Positions 1 to 9,092 are shown, numbered from the stretch's first letter. The stretch: DNA of 37,606 nt from Flavobacteriales bacterium BRH_c54 (GCA_000961845.1 LADZ01000007.1:1-37606), one strand, 5' to 3'. Notes: generated by a model not told the origin, from the letters alone. Numbers and translations: made by a program.

Positions 1-311
1 GCTCCAATACCAATAGCAGAAAGTCCGTTGTTGTAAAAACCAAAAGCCGCAATACTGCCAATGAATAGCGTACCGACTATGGAAATGGTTAAAAATATAT
101 TTTTTCTAGAATATTTGTCAATTAGTGTACCTACATATAAGCCCCAAAAGAGAGAAAGGATGGTAGCAGTTCCATACATAATACCAAAATTGGAGCTCTG
201 TTTAAGTACATCGGCAAAATACCAAGGAATAGCCAACATACTAATGCCTTGAGCCATGCCCGAAACGGCATTGGCACTAAGTAATAAATAAAGTGCTTTT
301 TTGTTTTTCAT
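1..311 (-). CDS. MFS transporter, N-terminal part (cut by window edge)
   Basis: The reverse strand is open from an ATG at 311 to the window edge, giving 103 codons of a protein that continues outside. It starts MKNKKALYLLLSANAVSGMA and shows hydrophobic segments at about residues 6-30, 40-62 and 73-95. Between the second and third lies GTLIDKYSRKN, which fits the loop 2-3 signature of the major facilitator superfamily (G-x-x-x-D-R/K-x-x-R/K-K). The substrate cannot be judged from the first quarter of the protein. It is divergent from recX, with only 33 bp between the two start codons. The family call rests on the loop motif and membrane pattern; another 12-helix permease is possible but less likely. 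Confidence 0.75.
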   Translation of the reverse strand, partial: MKNKKALYLLLSANAVSGMAQGISMLAIPWYFADVLKQSSNFGIMYGTATILSLFWGLYVGTLIDKYSRKNIFLTISIVGTLFIGSIAAFGFYNNGLSAIGIG

Positions 312-315
312 TCCT

Positions 316-323
316 TATTTTTG
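316..323 (+). promoter_or_regulatory. Bacteroidota -7 box of recX
   Basis: TATTTTTG matches TAnnTTTG, the -7 element of the Bacteroidota housekeeping sigma factor. It ends 21 bp before the ATG at 345. No TTTG -33 element is seen at the usual 19-21 bp spacing. The box supports the ATG at 345 over an upstream TTG at 321, which would overlap the promoter. Confidence 0.4.
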
Positions 324-344
324 AAGCGTAAAAATACCTCTTTT

Positions 345-809
345 ATGGCTCAATTTTTTAAAAATATGCAACCCGAAAAAGCCTTAGAAAAAGCTAAATG
401 GTATTGTTCTTTTCAGGAAAGATGTAAACAGCATGTGTTGAATAGGTTAATAGCATGGAAAGTAGAAAAACAATATATGGATAACATTATTGAAAAGTTG
501 GAAGATGATGATTTTTTGAATGAAACTCGTTTTGCAGAAGCATTTGTTAGAGGAAAGTTTACCATTAAAAATTGGGGAAGAATAAAAATTACCGCACAAT
601 TATATCAACTTCATATCAATAAAAAAGATATAGATGTAGCCTTGGCAACTATTGATGAAGAGGAATATTTTAAAACCTTAAGCCATTTGGCTGAAAAGAA
701 AAAAGAGCAATTGAATGAAGAGCAAGATGCAAATGAACGAAAAGCAAAACTTTTTCGTTATTTGTCTTCAAAGGGGTATGAATCAGATTTAATTTATAAG
801 GTGTTATAA
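345..809 (+). CDS. recX: RecX family regulatory protein
   Basis: A protein of about 154 residues with the all-helical RecX pattern. Three-helix repeats contain LEKAKWYCSFQERC near the start, then ERCKQHVLNRL, then KLEDDDFLNETRFAEAFVRG, which corresponds to the family's L-x-D/E-x-x-Y/F-L-x-D/E-x-R-F-A-x-x-F-V motif, followed by NWGRIKITAQL. RecX binds RecA and modulates its filaments during recombination and the SOS response; it acts in the cytoplasm. The length is normal for Bacteroidota RecX. I chose the ATG at 345 because a TAnnTTTG box lies 21 bp upstream; the in-frame TTG at 321 adds only eight unconserved residues. recA is not next to it here. A second start at 366 (MQPEKA) cannot be excluded. 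Confidence 0.85.
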   Translation: MAQFFKNMQPEKALEKAKWYCSFQERCKQHVLNRLIAWKVEKQYMDNIIEKLEDDDFLNETRFAEAFVRGKFTIKNWGRIKITAQLYQLHINKKDIDVALATIDEEEYFKTLSHLAEKKKEQLNEEQDANERKAKLFRYLSSKGYESDLIYKVL

Positions 810-838
810 TAAGAAGATAAAAATTACTATTGATTTTG

Positions 839-846
839 TATTTTTG
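839..846 (+). promoter_or_regulatory. Bacteroidota -7 box of the DUF7935 gene
   Basis: TATTTTTG fits TAnnTTTG and ends 22 bp before the ATG at 869, the same geometry as for recX. No convincing -33 element is seen, so this is a weak call based on position and the match. Confidence 0.35.
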
Positions 847-868
847 TTTCATTAAATTAAAATAGTTT

Positions 869-1390
869 ATGGAAGAAATTTTAGACATATTAAAGTACAT
901 ATTGCCTTCGTTGGTAGTACTTGCAGCTACCTTATTGGTAATTAAAAAATTTATGGATGCTGAGCAACGTAAACATATGTATGAAATAAGAAAAGAAAAT
1001 CAAAAAGTGGTTACTCCTTTGCGTTTACAAGCATACGAAAGAATTGTATTGCTTATGGAAAGGATTTCTCCTGAAAATTTAGTACTGAGAGTTCATAAGC
1101 CGGGAATGAGTGCTAAACTATTGCAAGATAATTTAATTGTAACAGTTAAAACAGAGTTTGAGCACAATTTAGCACAGCAAATTTATATCTCATCATCAAC
1201 ATGGGATGTAGTAAAAAAAGTGAAAGAAGATATTATCAGAGCTATTAATATTGCAGGTTCTCAACTGCCAAGTGATGCAACAGGTGTAGAATTTGGACAA
1301 AAACTTTTTGAAGTGATGTCGAAATTAGAGAAATCACCAACTCATGTAGCAATAAGTATTGTGAAAAATGAAATCAGACAGTTGTTTTAA
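869..1390 (+). CDS. DUF7935-type membrane-anchored protein
   Basis: A 173-residue protein of unknown function. One membrane segment (about residues 8-26, LKYILPSLVVLAATLLVIK) is followed by a cytoplasmic-looking domain. The order of motifs, KENQKVVTPLRLQAYER, LMERISPENLVLRV, EFEHNLAQQIYIS and a terminal IVKNEIRQLF, is what I remember of the conserved Flavobacteria family called DUF7935. No catalytic motif is visible. It is a single gene with its own -7 box, converging with the PorP/SprF gene, whose stop codon is only 2 bp away. The family name comes from memory of the motif order and was not checked by a search. Confidence 0.7.
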   Translation: MEEILDILKYILPSLVVLAATLLVIKKFMDAEQRKHMYEIRKENQKVVTPLRLQAYERIVLLMERISPENLVLRVHKPGMSAKLLQDNLIVTVKTEFEHNLAQQIYISSSTWDVVKKVKEDIIRAINIAGSQLPSDATGVEFGQKLFEVMSKLEKSPTHVAISIVKNEIRQLF

Positions 1391-1392
1391 AA

Positions 1393-2451
1393 CTATTTAA
1401 AACGTACACTGTGACCTCTAGAAGGAGTTGAATTGAAGTTTCCATAATATCCCAAGCTTAACTCAAAACCTCCGTTTCCGCTTGTAGCAGCGGTTAATTC
1501 AGACATGTTGATATCATAACTAACCCCCATAGAAAAGCCTAGCCAATTAAATCTTACTACAGCATAGAGTGCATCTCCAACACGTAAATAAGGACCAATA
1601 GACATAGACATTTCGTTTTGATGATTGGTAAATTTAGAAGCACTTTGTAATCTCATTTTTGCTTCAGCACCTAAATTAAAATATCTGTTTGGCCCTTGTT
1701 GAGTAAAAATAAAATTAGGAAGAACAGAAAATCCATTAGTAGTAACAGCAGCATTTCCCCCACCTCTTCCTATTTCAGCACCACCATGTATGGTAAATTT
1801 TCTTAATAATGGATCTTCATCACTATTAAAAGATACATTTGGGGCATTCAAGTGAAATAAAGAAACTCCTGCAAAATATCTTGTAAAATCGGTAGGAGAG
1901 TAGAACCAATGAATTCCTGTTGCCATATCAAAGGCATTTACAGAATTTCCACCAAACTGATCAATTGTAGGAACTTCAGAATCAAAAGCAACACCATTCC
2001 ATTGGTCGTGAAAAGTTAAGTTATTATAGTTTAAAGAGCGCTGTATGGCACCAGCTTGGAAACCAACAGAAAGAAAATGATTTTTGTTTCCACCACCAAT
2101 ATCTAAGTGATAAGCTAATGCTAAACTATATTTAACATTAGAGAATTTTGATACTCCGGCATCATCTTTATAAAAGTTTAAGCCTAAACCAAACATTCCT
2201 CCTTTCATTCTTTTTAAAACGGGAGCATCAAAAGAAGCTGCAATGGTGGTATAAGGTTCACTAACAGACGCCCACTGGTTTCTGTAATTTAATAATCCTC
2301 TTAAATCTCCATTGAATGCACCTGCACTAGCAGGGTTAACCGTCATAGGAGAAGCAAAAAATTGAGAGAAATGCACATCTTGCTGTCCGAATAAAGGAAC
2401 ACTAATTAATAAAGATAAAATGATAGTTATATATAAATTTTTCATAATCAT
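1393..2451 (-). CDS. PorP/SprF family type IX secretion membrane protein
   Basis: A 352-residue outer-membrane protein with a signal peptide (residues 1-22, ending LFGQ). Directly after it comes QDVHFSQFFASPMTVNPASA, the hallmark N-terminus of the PorP/SprF family (H-F-S-Q-F-x-x-x-P-x-x-x-N-P-A-x-x-G), followed by alternating beta-strand segments typical of a 14-stranded barrel. SprF of Flavobacterium is needed for secretion and attachment of the adhesin SprB. Proteins of this family are commonly encoded right after large type B cargo proteins. That is the arrangement here: the PKD-repeat cargo gene is 21 bp upstream on the same strand, so this is probably its dedicated outer-membrane partner. 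A second ATG at 2445 (MKNLYIT) may be the true start. Confidence 0.9.
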   Translation of the reverse strand: MIMKNLYITIILSLLISVPLFGQQDVHFSQFFASPMTVNPASAGAFNGDLRGLLNYRNQWASVSEPYTTIAASFDAPVLKRMKGGMFGLGLNFYKDDAGVSKFSNVKYSLALAYHLDIGGGNKNHFLSVGFQAGAIQRSLNYNNLTFHDQWNGVAFDSEVPTIDQFGGNSVNAFDMATGIHWFYSPTDFTRYFAGVSLFHLNAPNVSFNSDEDPLLRKFTIHGGAEIGRGGGNAAVTTNGFSVLPNFIFTQQGPNRYFNLGAEAKMRLQSASKFTNHQNEMSMSIGPYLRVGDALYAVVRFNWLGFSMGVSYDINMSELTAATSGNGGFELSLGYYGNFNSTPSRGHSVRFK

Positions 2452-2472
2452 AAAATTAAATGTAAAATGAGT

Positions 2473-5223
2473 TTACCTTATTAAAGTAACATTACCCTTT
2501 AGTTCTCGAATAGTCCCATCTAACATAGTCGCTTTTACGTAATAAACAAAAACTCCGGGGTTTAAGGGGTTGCCATTATGTGTTCCATCCCAACCTTCAG
2601 TTTTTTCGCTTGTAAAAAATACTTCTTGTCCATATCGGTTATAAATAGAGAAAGTTAATGATTCAATTCCAATTAAACCTCTAACCAGTAGCAGATCATT
2701 ATTACCATCTCCATTTGGCGTAAATGCACTTGGTACACCAATATTAAATTGCATATCAACACTAACCGTTACTGTATCATAAACTATACAACCATTTTCC
2801 GCTTCGTAAGCAACAATATAAGTGCCTGTATCAGTAGGTTGAATTACGGTAGTGGTTTGACAAAGCACACAAGTTAAATTGTTTATTGGACTCCAAGTGT
2901 AAGTCCCTCCGCTTATAATATTTCCAGATGTATCTGTAGCTTGAGCTGTAAGGGTAACATTTGTTCCAAAAGTTATGGTGGTGTCTGAATAAGCTGTAAT
3001 AATAGCAGGGTCGCTAACAGTTATGGTGTCTATTACAGAGCTTGTACCGTAAGCATTTGTAACCTCTAGGGTAACTACAAATTTTCCAATAGTATCAGGC
3101 CAACAAACTACCCCTGGGTTTTCTGAAATAGAAGAATCAGGAACTGCACCTTCGAACGTCCAAACCCATGATGTTGGTATTCCGCCAGAACCATTATAAG
3201 AAAATTCTACACAACCATTTTTACAAATTTTTCCGTTACTAGGGTTCATTCCAATAGCTGCGATTGGTGGATTACAAGAATCTACAACTATAGTGATAGT
3301 TGTATCACTACTTCCACCAGGATAATTTATTTGAAGAGTTATATTAAAACTTCCGGCATTATTAAAAGTGACTGTATGTGGTCCAGGAGTATTGGCAATA
3401 AGCGGATTTCCTCCATTAAAAGTCCAGTTCCACGTGTTTATTCCAGAACCTGTACTATTGTCTGTGAAAGTAATGGAGTTACCTATACATATCGTATCGG
3501 CTGAAGCTATAAATGAAGCTTGAGGTTGAGCACAATTATTAACAACTATAGCAATAGTTGTATCGTGTGTACCATTAGCATCAGTAATTTGCAGGTTAAT
3601 GTTATGCGTACCGGCAGTATTGAAAACTACTGTATGAGGACCTTGAGTATTAGCAGTTGCAGGAGTACCTGTTGGGAAAGTCCAGCTCCATGAAGTAATA
3701 CCAGAACCAGTACTAGCATCTGTAAAAGTAATAGAATCTCCGGTACAAATGGTATCAGTTGACATAGTGAAAGAAGCGGTAGGTTGAGTACAGTTGTTAA
3801 CGGTAATAGCTATTGTGGTATCATGTGTACCATTAGCATCAGTAACTTGTAAATTAATATTATGCGTGCCGGCAGTATTGAAAACTACGTTGTGAGGACC
3901 TTGAGTATTAGCAGTTCCTGGAATACCTGTTGGGAAAGTCCAGCTCCAAGTAGTAATACCAGAACCAGTACTAGCATCTGTAAAAGTAATAGAACCTCCT
4001 ACACAAATGGTATTAGCAGAAGTGGTAAAAGAAGCAGTAGGTTGTGAGCAATTATTTACAGTAACAGTAACCTGAGCGGTATTACTACAATTGTTACCAT
4101 CTGTTCCTGTAACTGTATAAGTTGTTGTAGTTGTTGGATTAAAGGCCACACCATCAGTTACCCCATTGTCCCAAGTATAAGAAGTTGCTCCACCGCCAGT
4201 TAAAGTTACGGGATCACCAGAGCAAATTGAAGTTGCAGTAGCATTTGCGGTTACTGTTGGTAGAGGGTTAACGGTAATGGGTAACGTTATGTTATCCGTT
4301 CCATTGACATCAGTAACCGTTAAACTAATGTTATGGGTACCAGCTGTGTTAAAAACTACAGTGTGAGGTCCAGCTGTGTTGGCAGTACCAGGAGTTCCTG
4401 TTGTAAAAGTCCAGCTATAAGTTGTAGCTCCGGAAGTAGTACTAGCATCTGTAAAAGTAATAGAATCGCCTACGCAAATTGTGGAACTAGAAGTAGTAAA
4501 GTTGGCATTTGGTCCAGCTGTGGCAGGAATAGTTAAGGTAATATCGTCCACGGCAAAAGACGGATCATTTCCAACACCATCATCATTATTAACCCATCTA
4601 AAACCAATTTTAACATTGGCATTGTTGTTTGCAGAAGCAGGCAAAGGAATAGAAAAAGCAGTCCATAAACCTTGTGGAGTACAAGCACCTAAAGGCGGTT
4701 TGGCTAATGGGTCTAATAATGTCCATGTAGCTCCATCAAAATACCAAAGCGAAGCATCATCTAAAGCTCCATCTCCATTTTCTATATAATTAAAGTTCAA
4801 CGTAATATTTGTTTGACCTGTTAAATTTATGGTTGGAGATTCAGCTCTTTTATCAGTTAGAACACAAAAGAAAGAGCCACATAATCCACCTGCATTATAT
4901 GCAGCACCATTGTCAGCAGGAAGACCTAGCACAGCGACAGCAACATTTCCAACATGTAGTGAAGGGTCTGTACTAGCACAGGCAGAACCACAAGCTCCAG
5001 CTGCATTTCCACATTCTGCTCCACTAACAAACCATTCATTTGCTTCAGGGTCATTAGCTCCTACATTTGTAATGGTCCAAGCTCCATTAGTTCCTGCATA
5101 ACCACTTGCCAAACAAGCAGAAGCACAGTTGTTTTGAAAATCTTCTGTCCAAATTACGGTTTGGCTTTTAACACCAATCATTAAAATTAGACACGAAAAA
5201 AGAATAAGTATTTTATTTGCCAT
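2473..5223 (-). CDS. Large PKD-repeat surface protein with T9SS type B C-terminal signal
   Basis: A 916-residue secreted protein. After a signal peptide (1-20) comes a Cys-rich domain at about 22-235, with a lectin/jelly-roll look (FNYIENGDGALDDASLWYFD). PKD domain 1 is at 239-318 and an Ig-like module at 320-392. PKD domains 2, 3 and 4 follow at 395-480, 481-566 and 567-651, then a fifth, divergent PKD at 652-738, an Ig-like module at 740-825 and a C-terminal domain at 827-916. The last starts VPSAFTPNGDGNNDL and contains FSIYNRYGQEVF and GWDGTHNG, the gliding-motility-associated type B sorting domain. Type B cargo is exported by the type IX system and displayed on or released from the cell surface; PKD arrays usually act as spacers in adhesins. 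The PorP/SprF gene follows 21 bp downstream. The ligand is unknown. Confidence 0.9.
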   Translation of the reverse strand: MANKILILFSCLILMIGVKSQTVIWTEDFQNNCASACLASGYAGTNGAWTITNVGANDPEANEWFVSGAECGNAAGACGSACASTDPSLHVGNVAVAVLGLPADNGAAYNAGGLCGSFFCVLTDKRAESPTINLTGQTNITLNFNYIENGDGALDDASLWYFDGATWTLLDPLAKPPLGACTPQGLWTAFSIPLPASANNNANVKIGFRWVNNDDGVGNDPSFAVDDITLTIPATAGPNANFTTSSSTICVGDSITFTDASTTSGATTYSWTFTTGTPGTANTAGPHTVVFNTAGTHNISLTVTDVNGTDNITLPITVNPLPTVTANATATSICSGDPVTLTGGGATSYTWDNGVTDGVAFNPTTTTTYTVTGTDGNNCSNTAQVTVTVNNCSQPTASFTTSANTICVGGSITFTDASTGSGITTWSWTFPTGIPGTANTQGPHNVVFNTAGTHNINLQVTDANGTHDTTIAITVNNCTQPTASFTMSTDTICTGDSITFTDASTGSGITSWSWTFPTGTPATANTQGPHTVVFNTAGTHNINLQITDANGTHDTTIAIVVNNCAQPQASFIASADTICIGNSITFTDNSTGSGINTWNWTFNGGNPLIANTPGPHTVTFNNAGSFNITLQINYPGGSSDTTITIVVDSCNPPIAAIGMNPSNGKICKNGCVEFSYNGSGGIPTSWVWTFEGAVPDSSISENPGVVCWPDTIGKFVVTLEVTNAYGTSSVIDTITVSDPAIITAYSDTTITFGTNVTLTAQATDTSGNIISGGTYTWSPINNLTCVLCQTTTVIQPTDTGTYIVAYEAENGCIVYDTVTVSVDMQFNIGVPSAFTPNGDGNNDLLLVRGLIGIESLTFSIYNRYGQEVFFTSEKTEGWDGTHNGNPLNPGVFVYYVKATMLDGTIRELKGNVTLIR
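3268..4041 (-). repeat. Three tandem 258-bp PKD-coding repeats
   Basis: Codons 395-651 of the cargo gene consist of three units of 86 residues (258 bp), each beginning (Q)P-x-A-S-F and containing ICxGxSITFTD and GPHxVxFNxAG. The first two units are close at DNA level: the segments near 3730 and 3988, 258 bp apart, differ at few bases. The third has diverged more. This points to recent internal duplication. Confidence 0.85.
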
Positions 5224-5581
5224 AGTTGCAGAGTTTTTTTGTAAATGTATAATTTAATCAGCTATTTACGCTACAATTATAGTCTTAATTTTTTTAAAAT
5301 AGGTTGTCTCAGTGGACAAAAAAATGTTTTTTTTTTCAGTTCAATGGTACGAATAAAGTGATTTTTTGTTTAAGAATATATAGATTTTATCTAGATTGTA
5401 TTTATAAGAAATTTATCAATTCGAAGTAATTGTCATTGAAATTAATATAATAGAGGGTATAAAATTCTTATATTTAGGAAATTAGATAGATATTATTTTA
5501 TTGCAAAAATTGGTTTTAAAATTGCCAAGAATTAGGTGTTGTGTTTATAACTAATAGGGTATTCCCAGTCTTTATTAATGA
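5224..5581. other. AT-rich intergenic region, nothing recognised
   Basis: These 358 bp separate the start of the PKD-repeat gene from the stop of the upstream OmpA/PD40 gene. The region is extremely AT-rich with several T or A runs. I see no ORF, RNA gene or strong hairpin. It presumably holds the promoter of the cargo operon. A TACATTTA (one mismatch to TAnnTTTG) lies on the reverse strand about 25 bp before the start codon at 5223, too weak to call. Confidence 0.4.
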
Positions 5582-7660
5582 TTATAATACTTTAAATTCA
5601 ACACGTCTGTTATAAGCTCTGTTTTCATCACTATCATTAGCTACGACCGGAGAAGATTTTCCATAACCAACAGCAGTTAATCGGTTTTTGTTTATCCCTT
5701 TTTCAATTAAATAGTTTAATACAGATTTGGCTCTGTTTTCAGAAAGGTTGTTATTGTATTGTTCACTACCTTGGTCATCTGTATGTCCACCAATTTCAAT
5801 ATTCAATTTTGGGTTTTCATTTAAGATATCAAATAATCTGTCAATTTCATTAAAAGATTCAGGCATTAAATCTGCGCTATTAAATTCAAAGAAAATGTTG
5901 TTTAATCTAATTGCCTCTCCTTTTTCAATAGGCAATAAATATAAGTTTTTTGCAAACTCGTTATAAGCAGAAACAGCTTTTAAATCAATATTTTCACTAA
6001 TAGGATAAAATTCTTTTTGTTGAGCTATAAAACTGTATTTTTTTCCGGGAGGAAGAACTATTTTGTAAGCACCTGTAATTGGGTCGGAAGTAGCTACTCC
6101 AAGTTCAACATTAGTTTCAATATCATAATATTTTATATTAGCTTGCATTGGTTGGTTGGTTTTTTTATTATAAACTATTCCTGAAACGAAAGTAATAGGT
6201 TCCGGTTTTTCGGCATTTTCTATTTTATAAATATCTCCACGAGAAGATAGGTAGGCAGTTTCTCCTTTTGCATCTAAAAAATAACCAACATCAAATCCGG
6301 GAGAATTTACTTTTGTTCCCATATTTTTTGGTGTACTCCAATTGGTCCAACTATCATCTAACCTTTTAGATGTAAAAATATCTACATCTCCAAAACCTTT
6401 ATGTCCGTCAGTAGAAAAATATAAGGTTTTATTATCAGCAGCAATAAATGGTTTCGTTTCATCACCAAAAGTGTTGATTACATTACCCATGTGTTTGGGT
6501 TTAGACCAAGTATTTTTTTTAGTTAAGAAACTAACATACAAATCTTTTTCACCCAAACTTTCTTTTCTTTCTAGTGCCATAATTAATGTTTTATTGTCGT
6601 TGCACAAAAAGTAAGAAACATATTTATTGTCATTATAATAATCTTCTATTATAAAAGGTTTAGGAACTTCCCATCCATCAGAAGTTTTATAAGTAATAGA
6701 AAGCCCTTGTCCATCAGGAGAACCATCAGATTTGTAAGTATTAGCAACAACTAATGAGTTGTTATCGGGAGAAACAGAAACCATAAAGTTTTTACCCGTA
6801 TTGTTTAGGGGTTTTCCAAAGTTTTTCATCAATGTCCACTCGCCATTTTCATCTAATGTAGAATACCAAATATCTTGATCATCATCAGCAGGGCCAGTAT
6901 TTTCAGGTGAGTCAGATCGGTTAATATAAAGTGTTTTACCATCAGGAGAAATTATGGGAGAAAGCTCATCATATTTAGTGTTAACATTGTCGCTAAGCTT
7001 TACTTTATCTGCAATTTTATCTGCATTTTCAATTAAATGAATATCTCTAGGAGATTTAGTTACTTTTAATTCGTCAACTTCTATGGTTATGTTTCCTCCG
7101 GTAAAATAAGCCAATCTGTTGCCGTAATAACTGTGATTTCCAGATTTGTAAACTTCTTCGTTATTAATGTAATAAGTGACAATATTAGCTGTTTTTACCA
7201 CTTTAAGTGTGTTGTAACTTTTTAATCCGGTATTAATGGCTTTGTGTTCTTTATAGTTAACTTTTATATGGTCTTTTTTACTGTAATAATGGTTGATTTT
7301 ATATTGTCCATTAGCTGTAATAAAAAATTGATGATAGGCTTCGCTGTTCGAGTAAAGCGAAAATAAAATTCCTTGAGCCAAATCCTTATCTCCCTTAGTT
7401 TGTTTTAGCTTTATTTCAATAGTAAAATCTTCTTCATCAGCAGAGAGGTTATTTATAGTAGTAAAGATCCATCTTGAAGAAGTTGTTTTATTCTCAAATT
7501 GGTAATGACCTTTGGTGACGTCTGTTTTTAAGTTTTCATCATCGGCAATATACCAATTGTTTGTGTTATCATTAAATTCTTCATTTATTAATATGGTTTC
7601 TTGAGCTAAAATGGTTAAGGAAGAAATTACAGTAAAGTATAAAAGGATAATTTTTTTCAT
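5582..7660 (-). CDS. OmpA family protein with PD40 beta-propeller repeats
   Basis: A 692-residue envelope protein. A signal peptide (1-19) is followed by a LamG/DUF1080-like domain at about 20-205 (EDFTIEIKLKQTKGD, GNITIEVDELKV). A PD40 propeller at about 230-460 has repeated blades such as LSPIISPDGKTLYINR, MVSVSPDNNSLVVA and KPFIAADNKTLYFSTDGHKG. A carboxypeptidase-regulatory-like beta-sandwich follows at about 475-570, then a C-terminal OmpA domain at about 585-692. The OmpA domain has IFFEFNSADL, IGGHTDDQGS and NLSENRAKSVLNYLIEKGI, and binds peptidoglycan in known members. Proteins with this architecture often sit beside PorP/SprF genes in Bacteroidota; here the PorP/SprF-cargo pair lies immediately downstream across a 358-bp gap. 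It probably links outer membrane and cell wall. The exact partner is inferred. Confidence 0.88.
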   Translation of the reverse strand: MKKIILLYFTVISSLTILAQETILINEEFNDNTNNWYIADDENLKTDVTKGHYQFENKTTSSRWIFTTINNLSADEEDFTIEIKLKQTKGDKDLAQGILFSLYSNSEAYHQFFITANGQYKINHYYSKKDHIKVNYKEHKAINTGLKSYNTLKVVKTANIVTYYINNEEVYKSGNHSYYGNRLAYFTGGNITIEVDELKVTKSPRDIHLIENADKIADKVKLSDNVNTKYDELSPIISPDGKTLYINRSDSPENTGPADDDQDIWYSTLDENGEWTLMKNFGKPLNNTGKNFMVSVSPDNNSLVVANTYKSDGSPDGQGLSITYKTSDGWEVPKPFIIEDYYNDNKYVSYFLCNDNKTLIMALERKESLGEKDLYVSFLTKKNTWSKPKHMGNVINTFGDETKPFIAADNKTLYFSTDGHKGFGDVDIFTSKRLDDSWTNWSTPKNMGTKVNSPGFDVGYFLDAKGETAYLSSRGDIYKIENAEKPEPITFVSGIVYNKKTNQPMQANIKYYDIETNVELGVATSDPITGAYKIVLPPGKKYSFIAQQKEFYPISENIDLKAVSAYNEFAKNLYLLPIEKGEAIRLNNIFFEFNSADLMPESFNEIDRLFDILNENPKLNIEIGGHTDDQGSEQYNNNLSENRAKSVLNYLIEKGINKNRLTAVGYGKSSPVVANDSDENRAYNRRVEFKVL

Positions 7661-7772
7661 AAAATATTTTTTTAATAATGAGCTTCAAAACTAGTGAAGG
7701 GGGAATATTAAAAAAATAAGTCATTTGACGTATCTTGCTTTTGAGAATAGAAAAAAGAGATTTGCTAACTTT

Positions 7773-9053
7773 TTACGTTGAAGCAATTATGTTTTTTACC
7801 AATTTTTTCAAAATGGAATCTAACGCTATATAGCATATCGAAAGGCAAATAGCAGAGATTAAAAGCGTATATTCAAAACTAAAATATAAACTGCCTATAT
7901 AAAAGGTTACTGCTCTAACAATGGTTGTTGTTATATTGAAATACAGTAAAATATCTAATCGGTCTATAATATTAGAAATGGAGCCTACCGGAGAAATTAA
8001 ATTGTTGAATAATACCAAAATAGCAAAGTACTTAATCATTTCTCCTGCTTGTCTCCAATCATTACCAAACCATTCAAAAATAGATGGAGCGGCTAATGAA
8101 AGTAAAAGTAAAAGAGGAACTAACACCCAAAACATTTTTTTTTGAATACGATAAATGAGTGCTAGAAAGCCTTTTTTGTCATTTTGAAATAGTTCGCTGG
8201 CACGTTGATAAAAGACCCTAGAAATAGCGGCTACCAATAATCCTATGGGAATGCTTACCACTTTTTCTGCCATAAAATAATATCCGGCAGTTTTTTCAGT
8301 AAAAAAGAAAATGATAAAAATAGGTGTTCCGTTGGAAACAATAGCACTTAATATCCCTGACAATGTATAGAAGGTAAGGTAATCTTTGTATTTTTTTCCT
8401 ATAGTTTTTAAATCGAGGACAGTGGTTGTTTTTACCATTTGCCAAAAAGAAGTAGGGAGTTTTACTGCTAACATAATAAAAGCAATAATATTGGAAAGTA
8501 CATTTGCAATTATTAATCCTCCTGAGAGGTATCCTAACCATCCAAAAGTTACACCACCTGTAGAGTTTGTGCCTGATTTTAGTATATCAGACATGGAAAT
8601 GGTTTTGTATCCCTTATGTTTGTTAAAGTAGTACTGAGTGCTTCGTATTAAAGCACCAAAGAAAATAGCTAAAGGAAGTAATAAAATATAAACTCCCATA
8701 CTCGATTTATTGAGCCACACTAAGGTATTTTCATGGAAAAAATAGATAAAGATAAAAAGTATTATATTAAACCAAAAGCTAATAAAAGTAGCTAATGTCC
8801 ATAGTGCTATAGCCGATTTTTCTTTTTTTTCTATAACAATAGCTGCATCAAACCTACCAGTGCTCAGCATAGAAAGCACCATAAAAAGAGCCATAAAAAG
8901 TGAATAAGCTCCAATTTGTTCTGCTGAATATAGTCGAGTAATAATTGGAAGTGCCAAGAAAGCTATGGCATGTACTATTATCTGTCCAACAATAAGTGTA
9001 GTAACATGTTTACTAAATTCTGAACGGGCTATAAATGTTGGAAATTTAATCAA
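7773..9053 (-). CDS. Polysaccharide flippase (Wzx-like, MOP superfamily)
   Basis: A 426-residue protein made almost entirely of membrane helices (about 12-14). It opens with VGQIIVHAIAFLALPIITRLYSAEQIGAYSLF, recognisable despite its length limits by the LPIITRLYSAEQIGAYSLF motif of Wzx/RfbX-type flippases. These move undecaprenyl-linked sugar units across the inner membrane for O-antigen or capsule assembly. No glycosyltransferase, polymerase or sugar-nucleotide gene is nearby, so it is an orphan flippase. The frame has no ATG near its beginning: a stop lies at 9072-9074 and the first plausible start is TTG at 9053, giving the expected short cytoplasmic N-terminus before helix 1. The family call is firm; the substrate is unknown. 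Confidence 0.85.
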   Translation of the reverse strand: MIKFPTFIARSEFSKHVTTLIVGQIIVHAIAFLALPIITRLYSAEQIGAYSLFMALFMVLSMLSTGRFDAAIVIEKKEKSAIALWTLATFISFWFNIILFIFIYFFHENTLVWLNKSSMGVYILLLPLAIFFGALIRSTQYYFNKHKGYKTISMSDILKSGTNSTGGVTFGWLGYLSGGLIIANVLSNIIAFIMLAVKLPTSFWQMVKTTTVLDLKTIGKKYKDYLTFYTLSGILSAIVSNGTPIFIIFFFTEKTAGYYFMAEKVVSIPIGLLVAAISRVFYQRASELFQNDKKGFLALIYRIQKKMFWVLVPLLLLLSLAAPSIFEWFGNDWRQAGEMIKYFAILVLFNNLISPVGSISNIIDRLDILLYFNITTTIVRAVTFYIGSLYFSFEYTLLISAICLSICYIALDSILKKLVKNIIAST

Positions 9054-9092
9054 AGAAAATCTGTTTTTGCCTTATTAACGTTCAACAATTCA

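Noticed and set aside
321-344. TTG start for recX at 321.
   Set aside because: It overlaps the TAnnTTTG box and adds no conserved residues.
3268-4041. Regular repeats considered as a possible CRISPR array or satellite.
   Set aside because: The 258-bp period keeps the reading frame and encodes PKD domains; no short direct repeats with unique spacers occur anywhere in the window.
3862-5101. Several open frames on the forward strand opposite the PKD-repeat gene.
   Set aside because: They are low-complexity Ser/Thr/Ala-rich frames created by the repeats of the real reverse-strand gene, with no promoter or domain.
5224-5581. Possible tRNA or small RNA in the long AT-rich gap.
   Set aside because: No GC-rich folded segment, cloverleaf pattern or terminator-like hairpin was found.
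7805-7819. TTTTCA-N3-TGGAAT in the 3' part of the flippase gene.
   Set aside because: It is inside coding sequence, one arm is poor, and it is unpaired.
8296-8541. Small frame on the reverse strand inside the flippase gene.
   Set aside because: It is a shifted-frame shadow of a well-supported membrane protein with no frameshift evidence.
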